DNA of 64,000 nucleotides. Origin: Parachitinimonas caeni. Lineage in GTDB: Bacteria > Pseudomonadota > Gammaproteobacteria > Burkholderiales > Chitinimonadaceae. How positions within the stretch are numbered: the first letter of the stretch is position 1; each line of letters opens with the position of its first letter. The position numbers and the translations under genes are program-made. The stretch lies in contig NZ_JARRAF010000010.1 in the NCBI RefSeq assembly GCF_030129945.1, forward strand, positions 62,001 to 126,000, read 5' to 3'. A model generated the notes under the pieces. That model saw only the letters and a list, made by a program, of their open reading frames with translations, ran no database searches and had not been told where the DNA came from. Shown piece after piece: positions 32,870 to 43,031 of the stretch.

Positions 32870-33661
32870 TTACGGTGTGACAACCTCGACGGTGCGGCTT
32901 TTGTATTCTTCCAACAAGCGGGTATTGGCTCGAATACCATCAAGCGCTTTCATCCGTTCATCCAGGACGGGCAACCAGCGCAAGCACGATGACTTCCTGC
33001 TGAAAGCAAAATAAATGTCGTTGGTGGTAACGTAAGGTCCAATCGGTACCACGGCACGGCTCAGTCCCGTGTTATTCAGGTAAGACAATCCGGCATAGTG
33101 GCCAGTCACGAAGTAATCAATCATTCCCGACGAGAGCATCCTGAAGTTGTCCTTCATGGAAAGCGCCACTTCCACCTTCAACTTTTTTTCCAGAAAGCTA
33201 TCGAAATTACCGCCAAACCGGTCTCCCAGACTGATACCACCCCGAAACGGGATGAGGTCATCCCAGGTTTTGTATTCAACATGGCTACCTACTTTCACGA
33301 AAACCGACATTGGGTTTGCGAACGCACGACTGGCGAAAAACACGAGGTAGCCCTTACGTTCGGCATTTCGTTGTAAAGGTGCAACAAGATCAATCTTGCC
33401 TTGCTCTAACTCCAGCAAGACCCGCTTCCAGGGTACAACCCGGGGTTCAAGTTTGATCGGCAGGTCTGCCACCAATTGCCTCAGAAGCGCGATACTGGCT
33501 CCGTCAAACCCACCATCTACTGCCCAATGAAAAGGCGGGTAGATCGGATTCGCCGAATAGACCAGCCTGTCACAGCATTGGGCAGACCCGCCGGTCACTA
33601 GCAGCAAACCTAGCAAGGCCGCCAAACTGCGAGCCCATCGCTTTACGATCAGTGTTTTCAC
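32870..33661 (-). CDS. Periplasmic solute-binding protein, family 3-like
   Basis: The 263-residue product starts with GTG behind a strong GGAGGAG site and has a signal peptide (LLGLLLVTGGSAQ). The mature part follows the family 3 pattern: YSANPIYPPFHWAVDGGFDGASIALLRQLVADL, LELEQGKIDLVAPLQRNAERKGYLVFF and the long middle linker. It shares the plan, but little sequence, with the proteins at 28754 and 62128. No transporter genes are next to it. The ligand is unknown. Purine synthesis gene purL lies divergently upstream. Confidence 0.72.
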   Translation of the reverse strand: MKTLIVKRWARSLAALLGLLLVTGGSAQCCDRLVYSANPIYPPFHWAVDGGFDGASIALLRQLVADLPIKLEPRVVPWKRVLLELEQGKIDLVAPLQRNAERKGYLVFFASRAFANPMSVFVKVGSHVEYKTWDDLIPFRGGISLGDRFGGNFDSFLEKKLKVEVALSMKDNFRMLSSGMIDYFVTGHYAGLSYLNNTGLSRAVVPIGPYVTTNDIYFAFSRKSSCLRWLPVLDERMKALDGIRANTRLLEEYKSRTVEVVTP

Positions 33662-33862
33662 GCTTTCTCCTCCATGCCACTCGCCCCCAAGGTGCCTCCC
33701 CGATTAATCCGCCAGGAATTTCAGCAGGAATGCCTGAAATATCGTCCTGATTTGCGGTCCTGTCGGCACGAAACACGGATTCTTGTTAGATCGTGGCTCG
33801 AAGCAGGGCCGGATATCCGGTAAAATTACGTCTCCTTCCTTGCCGTGTCGGGTTCTGCCTCC

Positions 33863-36800
33863 ATGTCGGACATCCTCAAACTGCGCGGAGGTTCCGCGCT
33901 TTCCCAGTTTCGCCTCGCCAAATTATCGTCACAGCTTGATGCCGCGGGTGTCCGCGATATCGATCTTTATGCCGAATTCTGGCACTTCGCCGAAATAAGC
34001 GCGCCCCTCTCTGCTGAAGAGTCAGCCGTGCTTGATCGCCTGCTGCAATATGGTGACCCCGCGCAACCCGCCCAAGCACTTGGTAGCATGCTTGTGGTGA
34101 TTCCTCGCGTCGGTACGATTTCACCCTGGTCCTCCAAAGCTACCGACATCGCCTCGCATTGTGGCTTGTCCAAGCTGATGCGCGTTGAGCGCGGAACCGT
34201 GATCTATGCAGCACGCAGCGGCAAGCCTTTGTCCGCTGACGAGCTCGCCAAACTTCGGCCACTGATTCATGACCGCATGACTGAGCAGGTGTTCGATTCG
34301 ATCGACGATGCGAGTCGGCTGTTCCGCCATATCGAGCCTGCCACGTTGGAGACAGTAGATATTCTCAACGGCGGCAAAGCCGCACTGGAAGCCGCCAACA
34401 AAACGTGGGGGCTGGCGCTTTCGGCAGACGAAATCGACTACTTGCTGGAAAACTTCAATACCCTCGGCAGAAACCCAACTGATGTCGAGTTGATGATGTT
34501 CGCCCAGGCGAATTCGGAACATTGTCGGCACAAGATTTTCAACGCCGATTTCATTGTTGATGGCGTCAAGCAGCCCAAGTCCCTGTTCGGGATGATTCGC
34601 GACACTCATAAAGCTCATCCCCATGGCACGCTGGTTGCCTACTCTGATAACTCCTCGGTGATAGAGGGCGCAACCATTGATCGCTTCTATCCAGAAGCCG
34701 ACAGCAATCAGTACCGCTACGAGAGCCGCCCAACCCACATCCTGATGAAAGTGGAAACCCACAATCACCCAACCGCGATCGCCCCCTTCTCCGGTGCGGC
34801 AACAGGTTCCGGCGGTGAAATCCGGGATGAAGGCGCAACCGGCCGAGGGGGAAAGCCCAAAGCTGGTCTCACCGGGTTCTCTGTGTCCAATCTGAATATC
34901 CCCGGCGCCAAGCAACCATGGGAGATGTATTCCGAAGATCAGCCAGAATATGGCAAGCCGCATCGCATCGTTTCTGCGCTGCAAGTGATGCTGGATGGTC
35001 CCATTGGCGGTGCCGCTTTCAATAATGAGTTCGGGCGTCCCAACCTTGCCGGCTACTTCCGCACTTACGAAGAAGAAGTAAACGGCGAAATGCGTGGATA
35101 CCATAAGCCGATCATGATTGCCGGAGGTATGGGCAATATCGACGAGCGTCATATCGGTAAGCTGGACCTGCCAGAAAATGCCCTCCTGATCGTCCTTGGT
35201 GGCCCTGGCATGCTGATTGGGCTTGGAGGTGGCGCAGCATCCAGTATGGATACCGGCGCGAATACCGCCGATCTGGACTTTGATTCGGTTCAACGTGGTA
35301 ACCCGGAAATGGAACGTCGGGCCCAGGAAGTCATCGACCGCTGCTGGCAGCTTGGCGAGAAGAACCCCATTCTGAGCCTGCATGATGTCGGGGCCGGCGG
35401 AATTTCAAATGCCTTACCGGAACTGGCACACGGTTCAGGTCGCGGTGCCCTGTTGCAGCTGCGCGATATCCACATTGAAGAGCATGGCATGTCGCCCAAG
35501 GAGATCTGGTGCAATGAATCTCAGGAGCGGTATGTCCTGGCTATTGCCGAAGCCGATCTAGCCACCTTCGAGAACCTTTGCAAGCGTGAGCGCTGCCCAT
35601 TTGCCGTCATCGGTCGCGCCACTCTTGAGCCCCGCCTGACAGTTGCAGACAAGCATTTCAACAACCAACCCGTTGATATGCCAATGGATGTCCTGCTTGG
35701 CAAGCCCCCCCGCATGACACGTGATGTAAGCCGTATCAATCGACCCGCACAGGGCTTTGATTCGTCGGCCATCGATCTGAATGAAGCCGCAATGCGCATC
35801 CTGCGTTTGCCCGCTGTAGCGGATAAGAGCTTTCTGATCACGATTGGCGATCGTACGGTTGGGGGTTTGTGCTCCCGCGACCAGATGGTCGGTCCTTGGC
35901 AGGTGCCGGTTGCCGACGTCGCCGTAACAGCTATGGGCTTCAATACCTACCAAGGTGAAGCCATGTCCATGGGGGAAAGAACCCCTTTGGCGGTACTCAA
36001 CCCTGTTGCCTCCGGGCGAATGGCCATAGGCGAAGCGTTGACCAACCTTGCTGCGGCCGACGTTCCCTCGCTGGGACACGTCAAACTCTCAGCCAACTGG
36101 ATGGCTGCGGCAGGTCATCCTGGCGAAGATGCCGCCTTGTTTGACACCGTGGAAGCCGTTTCGACACTCTGTCAGAACTTGGGTGTCAGCATCCCTGTTG
36201 GCAAAGACAGCCTGTCCATGAAAACCGTCTGGCAAGATGGTGGAGAGGCCAAGAGCGTGACCGCCCCCTTGTCGCTCGTCATTTCTGCCTTTGCGCCAGT
36301 AAAAGACATCAGACGAACGCTCACACCGGAGCTTCGCACCGATTGCGGCGACACCGACCTGATCCTGATTGACTTGGGAAACGGCAAATGCCGATTGGGT
36401 GGCTCTGCTCTGACTCAGGTATATAAACAAGTAGGTAGCCATACACCAAACGTTGATCAGCCGGAAAAGTTGGCGGCATTCTTCACCACGCTACAAAAGC
36501 TCAGGCAGGAGGACAAGATTCTTGCCTATCACGATCGTTCCGACGGCGGCCTGTTTGTAACACTCGCAGAGATGATGTTCGCCAGCCGCATTGGCATCAC
36601 CATCGAAGTGGATGAGCTGTGCATTGAGCGGCGCCGCGCCCAGCGCGAGTTTGGCGAGATCACTCCGGCAGATGTAGAACGTGCCGAGCGTGGCAGACTG
36701 ATGGGTGTGCTGTTCAACGAGGAACTTGGCGCCGTACTGCAGGTTCGCCGAACCGACACATCAGCAGTATTGGCTGCCTTCTTCTCAGCCAATCTACGCA

Positions 36801-37828
36801 GTGAGCTGCATGTACTTGGCACCACCAACAAAGACGATCGACTAAAAATCCGCAAGTCAAATCGCTTTGTTTTTGATGAAGCTCGCTTCGACCTGCAACG
36901 TGCTTGGTCTGAAACCAGCTATAACATGCAAAAACTGCGGGACAACCCAGCCTGTGCAGAGTCGGAATACGCAACCATTCTGGATGAAAAGTCCCCTGGA
37001 CTGTTTGCGAAACTGACTTTCGATCCTTCAGAGGACATTGCGGCACCATATATCTTGAAAGGAATTCGCCCTGCGATTGCCATCCTTCGCGAACAAGGGG
37101 TAAATGGTCAGATCGAAATGGCCGCAGCCTTTGATCGTGCCGGTTTCGCTGCCGTTGATGTACACATGAGCGACGTTCTGGAAGGACGCATTAGTCTGGC
37201 CAACTTCCGTGGCTTCGCCGCCTGCGGCGGATTCAGCTATGGTGATGTACTTGGTGCTGGAGAGGGCTGGGCAAAGTCCATTCTGTTCAACGCCAGGGCA
37301 CGCGATGAGTTCCAGGCATTCTTCACACGCCCTGACACGTTTGCCTTAGGCGTCTGCAACGGGTGCCAGATGATGAGCAACCTATCCAGCTTGATTCCCG
37401 GGGCAGAGTCTTGGCCAAAGTTCGTGAGAAATGCTTCCGAGCAATTTGAAGCAAGACTCTCCATGGTAGAGATTGGCCAGTCTGCGTCACTTTTCTTTGC
37501 AGACATGGTGGGCAGCAAGCTACCAGTTGTAGTCTCTCACGGTGAAGGCCGCGCCAAATTCAACAACGACGAAGCGCGAAGCAGCATATCAACCGCGTTG
37601 CGCTACATTGATCCATACGGCAGGCCCACTCAGACCTATCCGTACAACCCAAATGGCGCAGAAGCTGCCACGGCAGGCGTCACCACGCCGGATGGTCGCT
37701 TCACCATTATGATGCCCCACCCGGAGCGCATATTCCGCACAGTACAGAATTCTTGGCATCCTCGTGACTGGGAAGAAGACAGTGGCTGGATGCGGATGTT
37801 CCGAAATGCCAGGAAGTGGCTGGGCTAA
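33863..37828 (+). CDS. purL: Phosphoribosylformylglycinamidine synthase PurL (large type)
   Basis: The 1321-residue enzyme makes formylglycinamidine ribotide from FGAR, ATP and glutamine in purine synthesis. Domains in order are the N-terminal PurS-like part (from [18 protein letters not shown]), a linker, two ATP-binding halves ([15 protein letters not shown] near 297, [15 protein letters not shown] near 775) and a C-terminal glutamine amidotransferase with [12 protein letters not shown] (catalytic Cys) and the closing MMPHPER (His). The size matches the gammaproteobacterial enzyme. I chose ATG 33863 over a GTG six codons earlier. A terminator follows. Confidence 0.97.
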   Translation: MSDILKLRGGSALSQFRLAKLSSQLDAAGVRDIDLYAEFWHFAEISAPLSAEESAVLDRLLQYGDPAQPAQALGSMLVVIPRVGTISPWSSKATDIASHCGLSKLMRVERGTVIYAARSGKPLSADELAKLRPLIHDRMTEQVFDSIDDASRLFRHIEPATLETVDILNGGKAALEAANKTWGLALSADEIDYLLENFNTLGRNPTDVELMMFAQANSEHCRHKIFNADFIVDGVKQPKSLFGMIRDTHKAHPHGTLVAYSDNSSVIEGATIDRFYPEADSNQYRYESRPTHILMKVETHNHPTAIAPFSGAATGSGGEIRDEGATGRGGKPKAGLTGFSVSNLNIPGAKQPWEMYSEDQPEYGKPHRIVSALQVMLDGPIGGAAFNNEFGRPNLAGYFRTYEEEVNGEMRGYHKPIMIAGGMGNIDERHIGKLDLPENALLIVLGGPGMLIGLGGGAASSMDTGANTADLDFDSVQRGNPEMERRAQEVIDRCWQLGEKNPILSLHDVGAGGISNALPELAHGSGRGALLQLRDIHIEEHGMSPKEIWCNESQERYVLAIAEADLATFENLCKRERCPFAVIGRATLEPRLTVADKHFNNQPVDMPMDVLLGKPPRMTRDVSRINRPAQGFDSSAIDLNEAAMRILRLPAVADKSFLITIGDRTVGGLCSRDQMVGPWQVPVADVAVTAMGFNTYQGEAMSMGERTPLAVLNPVASGRMAIGEALTNLAAADVPSLGHVKLSANWMAAAGHPGEDAALFDTVEAVSTLCQNLGVSIPVGKDSLSMKTVWQDGGEAKSVTAPLSLVISAFAPVKDIRRTLTPELRTDCGDTDLILIDLGNGKCRLGGSALTQVYKQVGSHTPNVDQPEKLAAFFTTLQKLRQEDKILAYHDRSDGGLFVTLAEMMFASRIGITIEVDELCIERRRAQREFGEITPADVERAERGRLMGVLFNEELGAVLQVRRTDTSAVLAAFFSANLRSELHVLGTTNKDDRLKIRKSNRFVFDEARFDLQRAWSETSYNMQKLRDNPACAESEYATILDEKSPGLFAKLTFDPSEDIAAPYILKGIRPAIAILREQGVNGQIEMAAAFDRAGFAAVDVHMSDVLEGRISLANFRGFAACGGFSYGDVLGAGEGWAKSILFNARARDEFQAFFTRPDTFALGVCNGCQMMSNLSSLIPGAESWPKFVRNASEQFEARLSMVEIGQSASLFFADMVGSKLPVVVSHGEGRAKFNNDEARSSISTALRYIDPYGRPTQTYPYNPNGAEAATAGVTTPDGRFTIMMPHPERIFRTVQNSWHPRDWEEDSGWMRMFRNARKWLG

Positions 37829-37834
37829 CACAGT

Positions 37835-37866
37835 AAAAAAGGGCTTCAAATTGAAGCCCTTTTTTA
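37835..37866. terminator. Bidirectional terminator between purL and a convergent gene
   Basis: A-rich flank, a 9-bp stem (GGGCTTCAA with TTGAAGCCC) with a single-base loop centre, then a T-rich flank. It can end purL and also the convergent gene at 37864-38268, whose stop codon touches it. Confidence 0.9.
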
Positions 37867-38268
37867 CCTTACATTGCCATTTATGATCGTAATCTCAGGC
37901 ACATTACCGTAACTATCCTTATGTGCAATCAGCAGTAGCGAGTAAGCATCACCCGCTCCCCGAGGAACCTGAATGATGTCCGCGCTACTTGTGGCAGCGA
38001 GAACAAACCAACCCAACGTTCCAATCGCACTACGCACATTTTGTGCACTCATCATGTCCGGCAGACACTGGCGGGAATATACATCAACCAAACCAACCCT
38101 TGTCACGGCAGGTGTATTGATGCAGGTTACGCTATACCCAGAAAATCCATTTGGCTTTGCTTTCGCCGTAGCCACATAAGCTCGCTGCAAGTCAGATGCC
38201 AAATCAGCATGCGCATTGCCTGCTAGCAGCAGCAGAGCCCCAATTGCAGAAATGGTCGCCTTCATCAT
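37864..38268 (-). CDS. Small secreted protein of unknown function
   Basis: I do not recognise this 134-residue protein. It begins MMKATISAIGALLLLAGNAHA, a clean signal peptide cut after AHA. The mature part (about 114 residues) has two Cys (CINTP and RQCLPD) that may form a disulfide, and beta-type stretches VGLVDVYS, TLGWFVLAATSS, AYSLLLIAHKD and EITIINGNVR. The ATG at 38268 follows a GGAGGG site; a longer frame to 38289 lacks one. It is convergent with purL and has no functional neighbours. Confidence 0.7.
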   Translation of the reverse strand: MMKATISAIGALLLLAGNAHADLASDLQRAYVATAKAKPNGFSGYSVTCINTPAVTRVGLVDVYSRQCLPDMMSAQNVRSAIGTLGWFVLAATSSADIIQVPRGAGDAYSLLLIAHKDSYGNVPEITIINGNVR

Positions 38269-38464
38269 CCTTCCCTCCAGAACTATCAATGAGCAGCCTT
38301 ACTATAACGATGTTGGCCTGAACGTTGACTGAACCGCCCAGCAACGACCGGACTAAGCAACTGACCAATCGCATTTATCGGTTACCTTAATGCACAGACA
38401 CCTTAAGTAGGGGCTTTCCAAACCTATACTGGAACTTAGGCTCTGTTGATCGAAGGAGGGTAGG

Positions 38465-39109
38465 ATGCAAACGATTGCCCTGAAAGCCTCATCGGAAGAT
38501 GACAGTGAGGATGGCCTAGCCCCTCAGAGATATTTCCAACGCTACGAATCTCAGATTGCCATCCACCAAATTTCCTTTTACTTAAGCGGAGAAATTGGGC
38601 CACCATTGGCATACACAGATCTACTAAGTAGCCTTCGTTCTGCGAATGAAACTGATCTCATATATCTGCACTTGAATACCCCCGGCGGGAATTTTGATAC
38701 CGGCCTGCAAATTATTAACAATGTCCGTTCAAGTCCTGCAAGAGTTATCACTGTTCTGGAGGCTAGAGCCTATTCAATGGGGGCATTGCTATTCCTAGCT
38801 GGCGATGAGCTACTAGTGCACGACAACTGCCAACTCATGTTTCACAACTATTCAGGGAGCTTTATCGGAAAGGGAAATGAACAGCATGCACAGGTTATGG
38901 CAATTGGACGCTGGTTTGAAAAAGTAATGTCCAGAATATGCCATCCATTTCTGAGTCGTGAAGAAATTGATCATATCCTGCGTGGCGAGGATATATGGAT
39001 GGATTCAGATGAAATTCGCCGTCGCCTGCATAAGATGGAACTGGGTCAGCCAACAACAAAACCCAAATTACCAGCAAAAAAGAAGCTCGCTAATGAATCA
39101 GGTCAATAG
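38465..39109 (+). CDS. ClpP-like serine protease, orphan
   Basis: The 214-residue protein resembles the ClpP/crotonase-like fold: YLHLNTPGGNFDTGLQIINNV (oxyanion region), EARAYSMGALLFLAGDEL with the nucleophile Ser in YSMGA, and NCQLMFHNYSG with the catalytic His. True ClpP has a similar order (NSPGG, SMGA, HQP); here HNY replaces HQP. The N-terminal 30 residues and the Lys-rich C-terminus differ from housekeeping ClpP, and no ClpX or ClpA gene is adjacent. A very strong GGAGGG site precedes the ATG and a terminator follows, so it is a single-gene unit, possibly transferred. Confidence 0.72.
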   Translation: MQTIALKASSEDDSEDGLAPQRYFQRYESQIAIHQISFYLSGEIGPPLAYTDLLSSLRSANETDLIYLHLNTPGGNFDTGLQIINNVRSSPARVITVLEARAYSMGALLFLAGDELLVHDNCQLMFHNYSGSFIGKGNEQHAQVMAIGRWFEKVMSRICHPFLSREEIDHILRGEDIWMDSDEIRRRLHKMELGQPTTKPKLPAKKKLANESGQ

Positions 39110-39145
39110 CTTTTAAACTCTAAATCAGAATTTTAAATACAAAAT

Positions 39146-39175
39146 AAAAACACCACCGCTGTCGGTGGTGTTTTT
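39146..39175. terminator. Terminator after the ClpP-like gene
   Basis: A 13-bp stem including its A/T flanks (AAAAACACCACCG with CGGTGGTGTTTTT) and a CTGT loop. The convergent ABC transporter operon ends just beyond, so it may serve both directions. Confidence 0.92.
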
Positions 39176-39196
39176 ATTATATTTATAACAATCAGA

Positions 39197-40885
39197 CTAA
39201 TGATTGCCACGCCCAGGAATGGCCGCCAGCAACTTCTGAGTATAAGGATGCTTTGGAGAATGATAGAGCTCGTCAGAGTTTGCAAACTCCACCATCTCAC
39301 CACGATTCATCACCAATACTTCGTCAGAGATGTACTTCACAACAGACAAGTCGTGCGAAATGAACAGATAGCTCATACCGTACTCATCCTGCAGCTCCTG
39401 CAACAAATTCAGCACCTGGGCCTGAACAGAAACATCCAACGCAGAAACCGACTCATCACAGATCATTACCTCAGGCTTCATCGTCAAACAACGCGCAATA
39501 CTAATGCGCTGTCGCTGGCCACCAGAAAACTCGTGCGGGTATTTGAAGAATGCACTCTCTGCAAGCCCGACGCGCTTTAGCAATGCCATTGCATGCTCAG
39601 TCCGGTCTTTATCACTATCCAAGATAGAATGAACCCGCATTGGCTCTAACAATATATCGCCGATGGTAAAGCGCGGGTTCAATGACGCATAGGGATTCTG
39701 AAAAATGATCTGCAGGCGGCGCTTGTATGGCTGGAACTCCTTCTGGCTCAATGCCATCAAGTTCTTGCCATCAAAAAGAACCTCGCCCCCCTGACAGGAA
39801 TGCAGCCGAATCAAGGTCTTGCCGAGAGTCGTCTTACCAGAACCTGACTCACCTACAATGCCGACTGTTTTACCACGAGCAAGCTTAAACGAAACATCTT
39901 TAACTGCAACAATCTCTTCCTTCTGGAAAAACCCTCTCTTAGCAGTAAAGGACTTTCGCAGCCCCTTTACCTCCAGAACGATCGGATCTGTCGGCAAAAC
40001 TCCCCTTGCCCGCTCTCCTTTGGGCAATTCACCTTCGCGTCCTTGGAGAAAATCGTCAACCACTGGCAAACGAATTGGGCGACTGTCCAGGGTAGGACGG
40101 CATGCCAATAGTGCCTTTGTGTAAGGATCCTTCGGGTGATCGAAAACAGCACTAGCTTCACCCAGCTCCTTAATAACTCCGTTGTGCATCACCACAACTT
40201 GGTCAGCAATCTCACGCACCAATTCAAGATCATGGGTAATAAACAATATGCTCATCCCATGTGTCTGTCTCAGCTTCATCAGCAACTCAACGATTTGCTT
40301 CTGAATGGTGACATCTAAAGCCGTTGTCGGCTCATCCGCAATCAATAACTTTGGCTCGCAACAAATAGCCATCGCTATCATTACACGCTGCTGCTGTCCA
40401 CCGGACAGCTCATGAGGGTAACTATCGATCTTAAGCTCAGGTTGTGGAATGCCCACCTCATCTAGCAGCTCAATAGCACGCTTCCTCGCCGCTAGTTTCG
40501 ACATCGGCTTATGTAAGCAAATCGCCTCTACGATCTGTTCACCAACCTTATAAACTGGGTTCAGAGAACTCATCGGCTCCTGAAAAATCATCGAGATCTC
40601 TTTGCCGCAACGATCCCTGAGCTCGCCTTCACTTTCTTTCAACAAATCAACGCCGTTGAAAATCAACTGGCTATCATTGCTAATTTCGGTATTTGCTCTG
40701 GGCAACAAGCCCATAATTGCCATTGCAGACACTGACTTCCCAGAACCAGATTCGCCAACCAAGGCAACTACACTATTTCTAGGAACAGAATAACTAACCC
40801 CTTTCAAGGCGGTAAAACGTTCTTGCTTACCCAAGCGAAAGGTAACCTGCAAATTCTTTACATCGAGTAAAACATCATCAGACAT
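39197..40885 (-). CDS. Peptide ABC transporter, fused double ATP-binding protein
   Basis: The 562-residue protein carries two complete ABC ATPase domains in tandem, like YejF or a fused OppD-OppF. The first has Walker A GESGSGKSVSAMA, signature LSGGQQQRV and Walker B LLIADEP. The second has GESGSGKTTLGKT, FSGGQRQRI and VMICDES. Both domains are followed by the extended C-terminal peptide-transporter segment. I chose ATG 40885 because it sits 16 bases after the permease stop; a longer frame runs back into that gene. It is the last gene of a four-gene operon and energises uptake of peptides. Confidence 0.92.
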   Translation of the reverse strand: MSDDVLLDVKNLQVTFRLGKQERFTALKGVSYSVPRNSVVALVGESGSGKSVSAMAIMGLLPRANTEISNDSQLIFNGVDLLKESEGELRDRCGKEISMIFQEPMSSLNPVYKVGEQIVEAICLHKPMSKLAARKRAIELLDEVGIPQPELKIDSYPHELSGGQQQRVMIAMAICCEPKLLIADEPTTALDVTIQKQIVELLMKLRQTHGMSILFITHDLELVREIADQVVVMHNGVIKELGEASAVFDHPKDPYTKALLACRPTLDSRPIRLPVVDDFLQGREGELPKGERARGVLPTDPIVLEVKGLRKSFTAKRGFFQKEEIVAVKDVSFKLARGKTVGIVGESGSGKTTLGKTLIRLHSCQGGEVLFDGKNLMALSQKEFQPYKRRLQIIFQNPYASLNPRFTIGDILLEPMRVHSILDSDKDRTEHAMALLKRVGLAESAFFKYPHEFSGGQRQRISIARCLTMKPEVMICDESVSALDVSVQAQVLNLLQELQDEYGMSYLFISHDLSVVKYISDEVLVMNRGEMVEFANSDELYHSPKHPYTQKLLAAIPGRGNH

Positions 40886-40901
40886 TTTTAAACCCCAACC
40901 C

Positions 40902-41945
40902 TTATCGGCGGCTCGACTTTGGATCGAGTGCATCACGCAAGCTATCAGTGAAAAAGCTGAAAGCAACCACAAAAACGGACATGGCTGTTGCACACGATGC
41001 CAATTGCCACCATTTCCCGATTACGAGCTCTGACCTAACATCACTGATCATGATCCCCCAAGAAATCAAATCAACAGGGACACCAAATCCCAAAAATGAC
41101 AACACAACCTCAGCTTTGATGAAGCTGATTACTTCCTGGGATAATTGGATCAAAATCAAGTGGGAGACATTCGGCAATATGTGCAAGAACATCATCCGAA
41201 GATGGGATGCACCAATGGCGTTCGCAGCCTGCACATAATCACGATCACGATGCTTAATATACTCAGATCTAATCAGACGATAAGTTCCTGTCCAGCCAGT
41301 CATACCAAGAACCAATATGACGGTACCTACCCCTTTACCCAGCACCGCAGAAAAAGCTAAAACCAGCAGAATATAAGGTACCGAGGTAAATACGTTATAC
41401 ACCCACTCCAGTGCATCATTTACTTTCCCGCCAAAATAGCCGGAAAATGCTCCTAAAACTACACCAATGAATACGGCAATGAATGAGGCCGCTAAACCAA
41501 TCGCTATCGAAATCTGCCCTGCTTTGATGGTTTTAGCTAAAACATCACGTCCCGTCTTGTCCCCCCCGAGAGGAAGAAGCCGCTGCAGCACGGTTACCTT
41601 ATCTGCATTAGTTCTTTCGAGCTTTGCAATTTCCTCATATTTCGGGGCAAGAGGATCAATTGCCTTGGTTTCATCATCAGTGACAGACGCATCCTCACGA
41701 ATTAGGCTGGTATCACCTTCGGGATTAGGCTCATTTGGTGCAAAAACCGGGTTGGCATAAGATACACCAACCTCATCGTTCCATCCCTTAGCAATCAGCC
41801 CTGTGGCAGAAAGTAAAGCCACCACAAGGTATATGGCCAGAATACAGCCACAGATGCGGGCAACTGGATCAGCCAGCAGTCTTTTCCATGCTTGAATCCA
41901 AAAACTTGCCGAGCGTGTATTTGTTCCATTCATACTCATCATCAA
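40902..41945 (-). CDS. Peptide ABC transporter permease (OppC/YejE type)
   Basis: The 347-residue inner-membrane protein has one N-terminal membrane segment (CGCILAIYLVVALLSATG), a periplasmic loop of about 90 residues, then the five-helix BPD_transp_1 domain with the coupling loop EYIKHRDRDYVQAANAIGASHLRMMFLHILPN. The large loop before the transport domain and the sequence LLPLGGDKTGRDVLAKTIKAGQIS recall YejE and OppC. It pairs with the permease at 41961. The start could be any of the early Met codons. Confidence 0.9.
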   Translation of the reverse strand: MMMSMNGTNTRSASFWIQAWKRLLADPVARICGCILAIYLVVALLSATGLIAKGWNDEVGVSYANPVFAPNEPNPEGDTSLIREDASVTDDETKAIDPLAPKYEEIAKLERTNADKVTVLQRLLPLGGDKTGRDVLAKTIKAGQISIAIGLAASFIAVFIGVVLGAFSGYFGGKVNDALEWVYNVFTSVPYILLVLAFSAVLGKGVGTVILVLGMTGWTGTYRLIRSEYIKHRDRDYVQAANAIGASHLRMMFLHILPNVSHLILIQLSQEVISFIKAEVVLSFLGFGVPVDLISWGIMISDVRSELVIGKWWQLASCATAMSVFVVAFSFFTDSLRDALDPKSSRR

Positions 41946-41960
41946 GCTCTTTCTTTTTAC

Positions 41961-42899
41961 TTATTTAAGCTGAACTCGTGGATCCAGCCACTTATAGAGT
42001 AAATCTACGCCTAGGTTTGCAAGCATGGTCATCATTGCCAAGGAAACCGTGATGGCTTTAATCACTGGAAAATCGCTCCGATCAACCGCCAAAACGACTT
42101 CACGCCCTAAACCAGGAATTGAGAAGACTTGCTCAATGACGAAAGACCCGACAAATAATCCAGGAATTGCCATGGCAATATTGGTAACGATAGGAATTGC
42201 TGCGTTGCGCAATACGTGCACCAACATCACTCGATGATCCCCGGCACCCTTTGCTCGTGCGGTTCTAACATAATCTTGGTTTAATTCCTCAATAAGGAAT
42301 GTGCGATAAAGGCGTAAGGAAGGAGCAATAGAAACCGCAAGCATCAGCAATACAGGAAGGGGTGAATAGCGGGTTACATTAACCCAAAAACTTTCACTCC
42401 AACCCATTACAGGGAAAAGCGCCCACTTAAACCCAAGGAAGTACTGCCCAATCACCACATATAGCAGCAAGCTAATTGACATGGCAGCGGTACAAATTCC
42501 GGTAATTAACCGCTCTGACAAGGATCCCTTAAGATATGCAGCAATTACCGCCAGCAATACAGAAATGATCGCATCAAGAAACCAAACTTGGGCCATCACT
42601 GTTAGAGAAACCTTTCCTCTATTAACCAGCATGTTGGAAACCACTTCATTGGTACTCCAACTACGGCCAAAGTCAAAAGTTAGGATTTGCTTGACAAATA
42701 TCAGCAACTGAACAATTACGGGTTGATCCAGCCCTAATTGCGCTCGAATAGCAGCAATCTTATCTGCCGTTAACTGTTTACCCGCCAAAACAGCGGCAGG
42801 ATCCCCACCAAAGTACTTAAATAAGAAGAAAACTAGCAAAACGACCCCAATCAAAGTTGGAATCATCTGCCAAACTCTACGAAATATGTAAGCGCCCAT
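41961..42899 (-). CDS. Peptide ABC transporter permease (OppB/YejB type)
   Basis: The 312-residue protein begins with MGAYIFRRVWQMIPTLIGVVLLVFFLF, the standard first membrane helix of DppB/OppB permeases. It has the coupling loop RTARAKGAGDHRVMLVHVLRNAAIPI and five further membrane helices, ending with the family VDLLYKWLDPRVQLK tail. It lies 15 bases before the second permease gene, after the terminator that follows the binding protein gene. Confidence 0.92.
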   Translation of the reverse strand: MGAYIFRRVWQMIPTLIGVVLLVFFLFKYFGGDPAAVLAGKQLTADKIAAIRAQLGLDQPVIVQLLIFVKQILTFDFGRSWSTNEVVSNMLVNRGKVSLTVMAQVWFLDAIISVLLAVIAAYLKGSLSERLITGICTAAMSISLLLYVVIGQYFLGFKWALFPVMGWSESFWVNVTRYSPLPVLLMLAVSIAPSLRLYRTFLIEELNQDYVRTARAKGAGDHRVMLVHVLRNAAIPIVTNIAMAIPGLFVGSFVIEQVFSIPGLGREVVLAVDRSDFPVIKAITVSLAMMTMLANLGVDLLYKWLDPRVQLK

Positions 42900-42988
42900 T
42901 CGCCATCAATCTCCCGGTGCTTAAATCGTTTGATTTTCCTAGTATTAAAATTCAATACAGGGACTATTTCTAAATTCTTAACTTTAAT

Positions 42989-43027
42989 AAAAAAGGCCAG
43001 CTAGGTTCAAGCCAACAGCTAGCCTTT
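42989..43027 (-). terminator. Terminator between binding protein and permease genes
   Basis: On the minus strand, AAAGGCTAGCT pairs with AGCTGGCCTTT (one mismatch) around a 14-base loop and is followed by TTTTTATT. Placed just after the binding protein stop, it probably lets only part of transcription reach the permeases, so the binding protein is made in excess. Confidence 0.75.
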
Positions 43028-43031
43028 CAAG

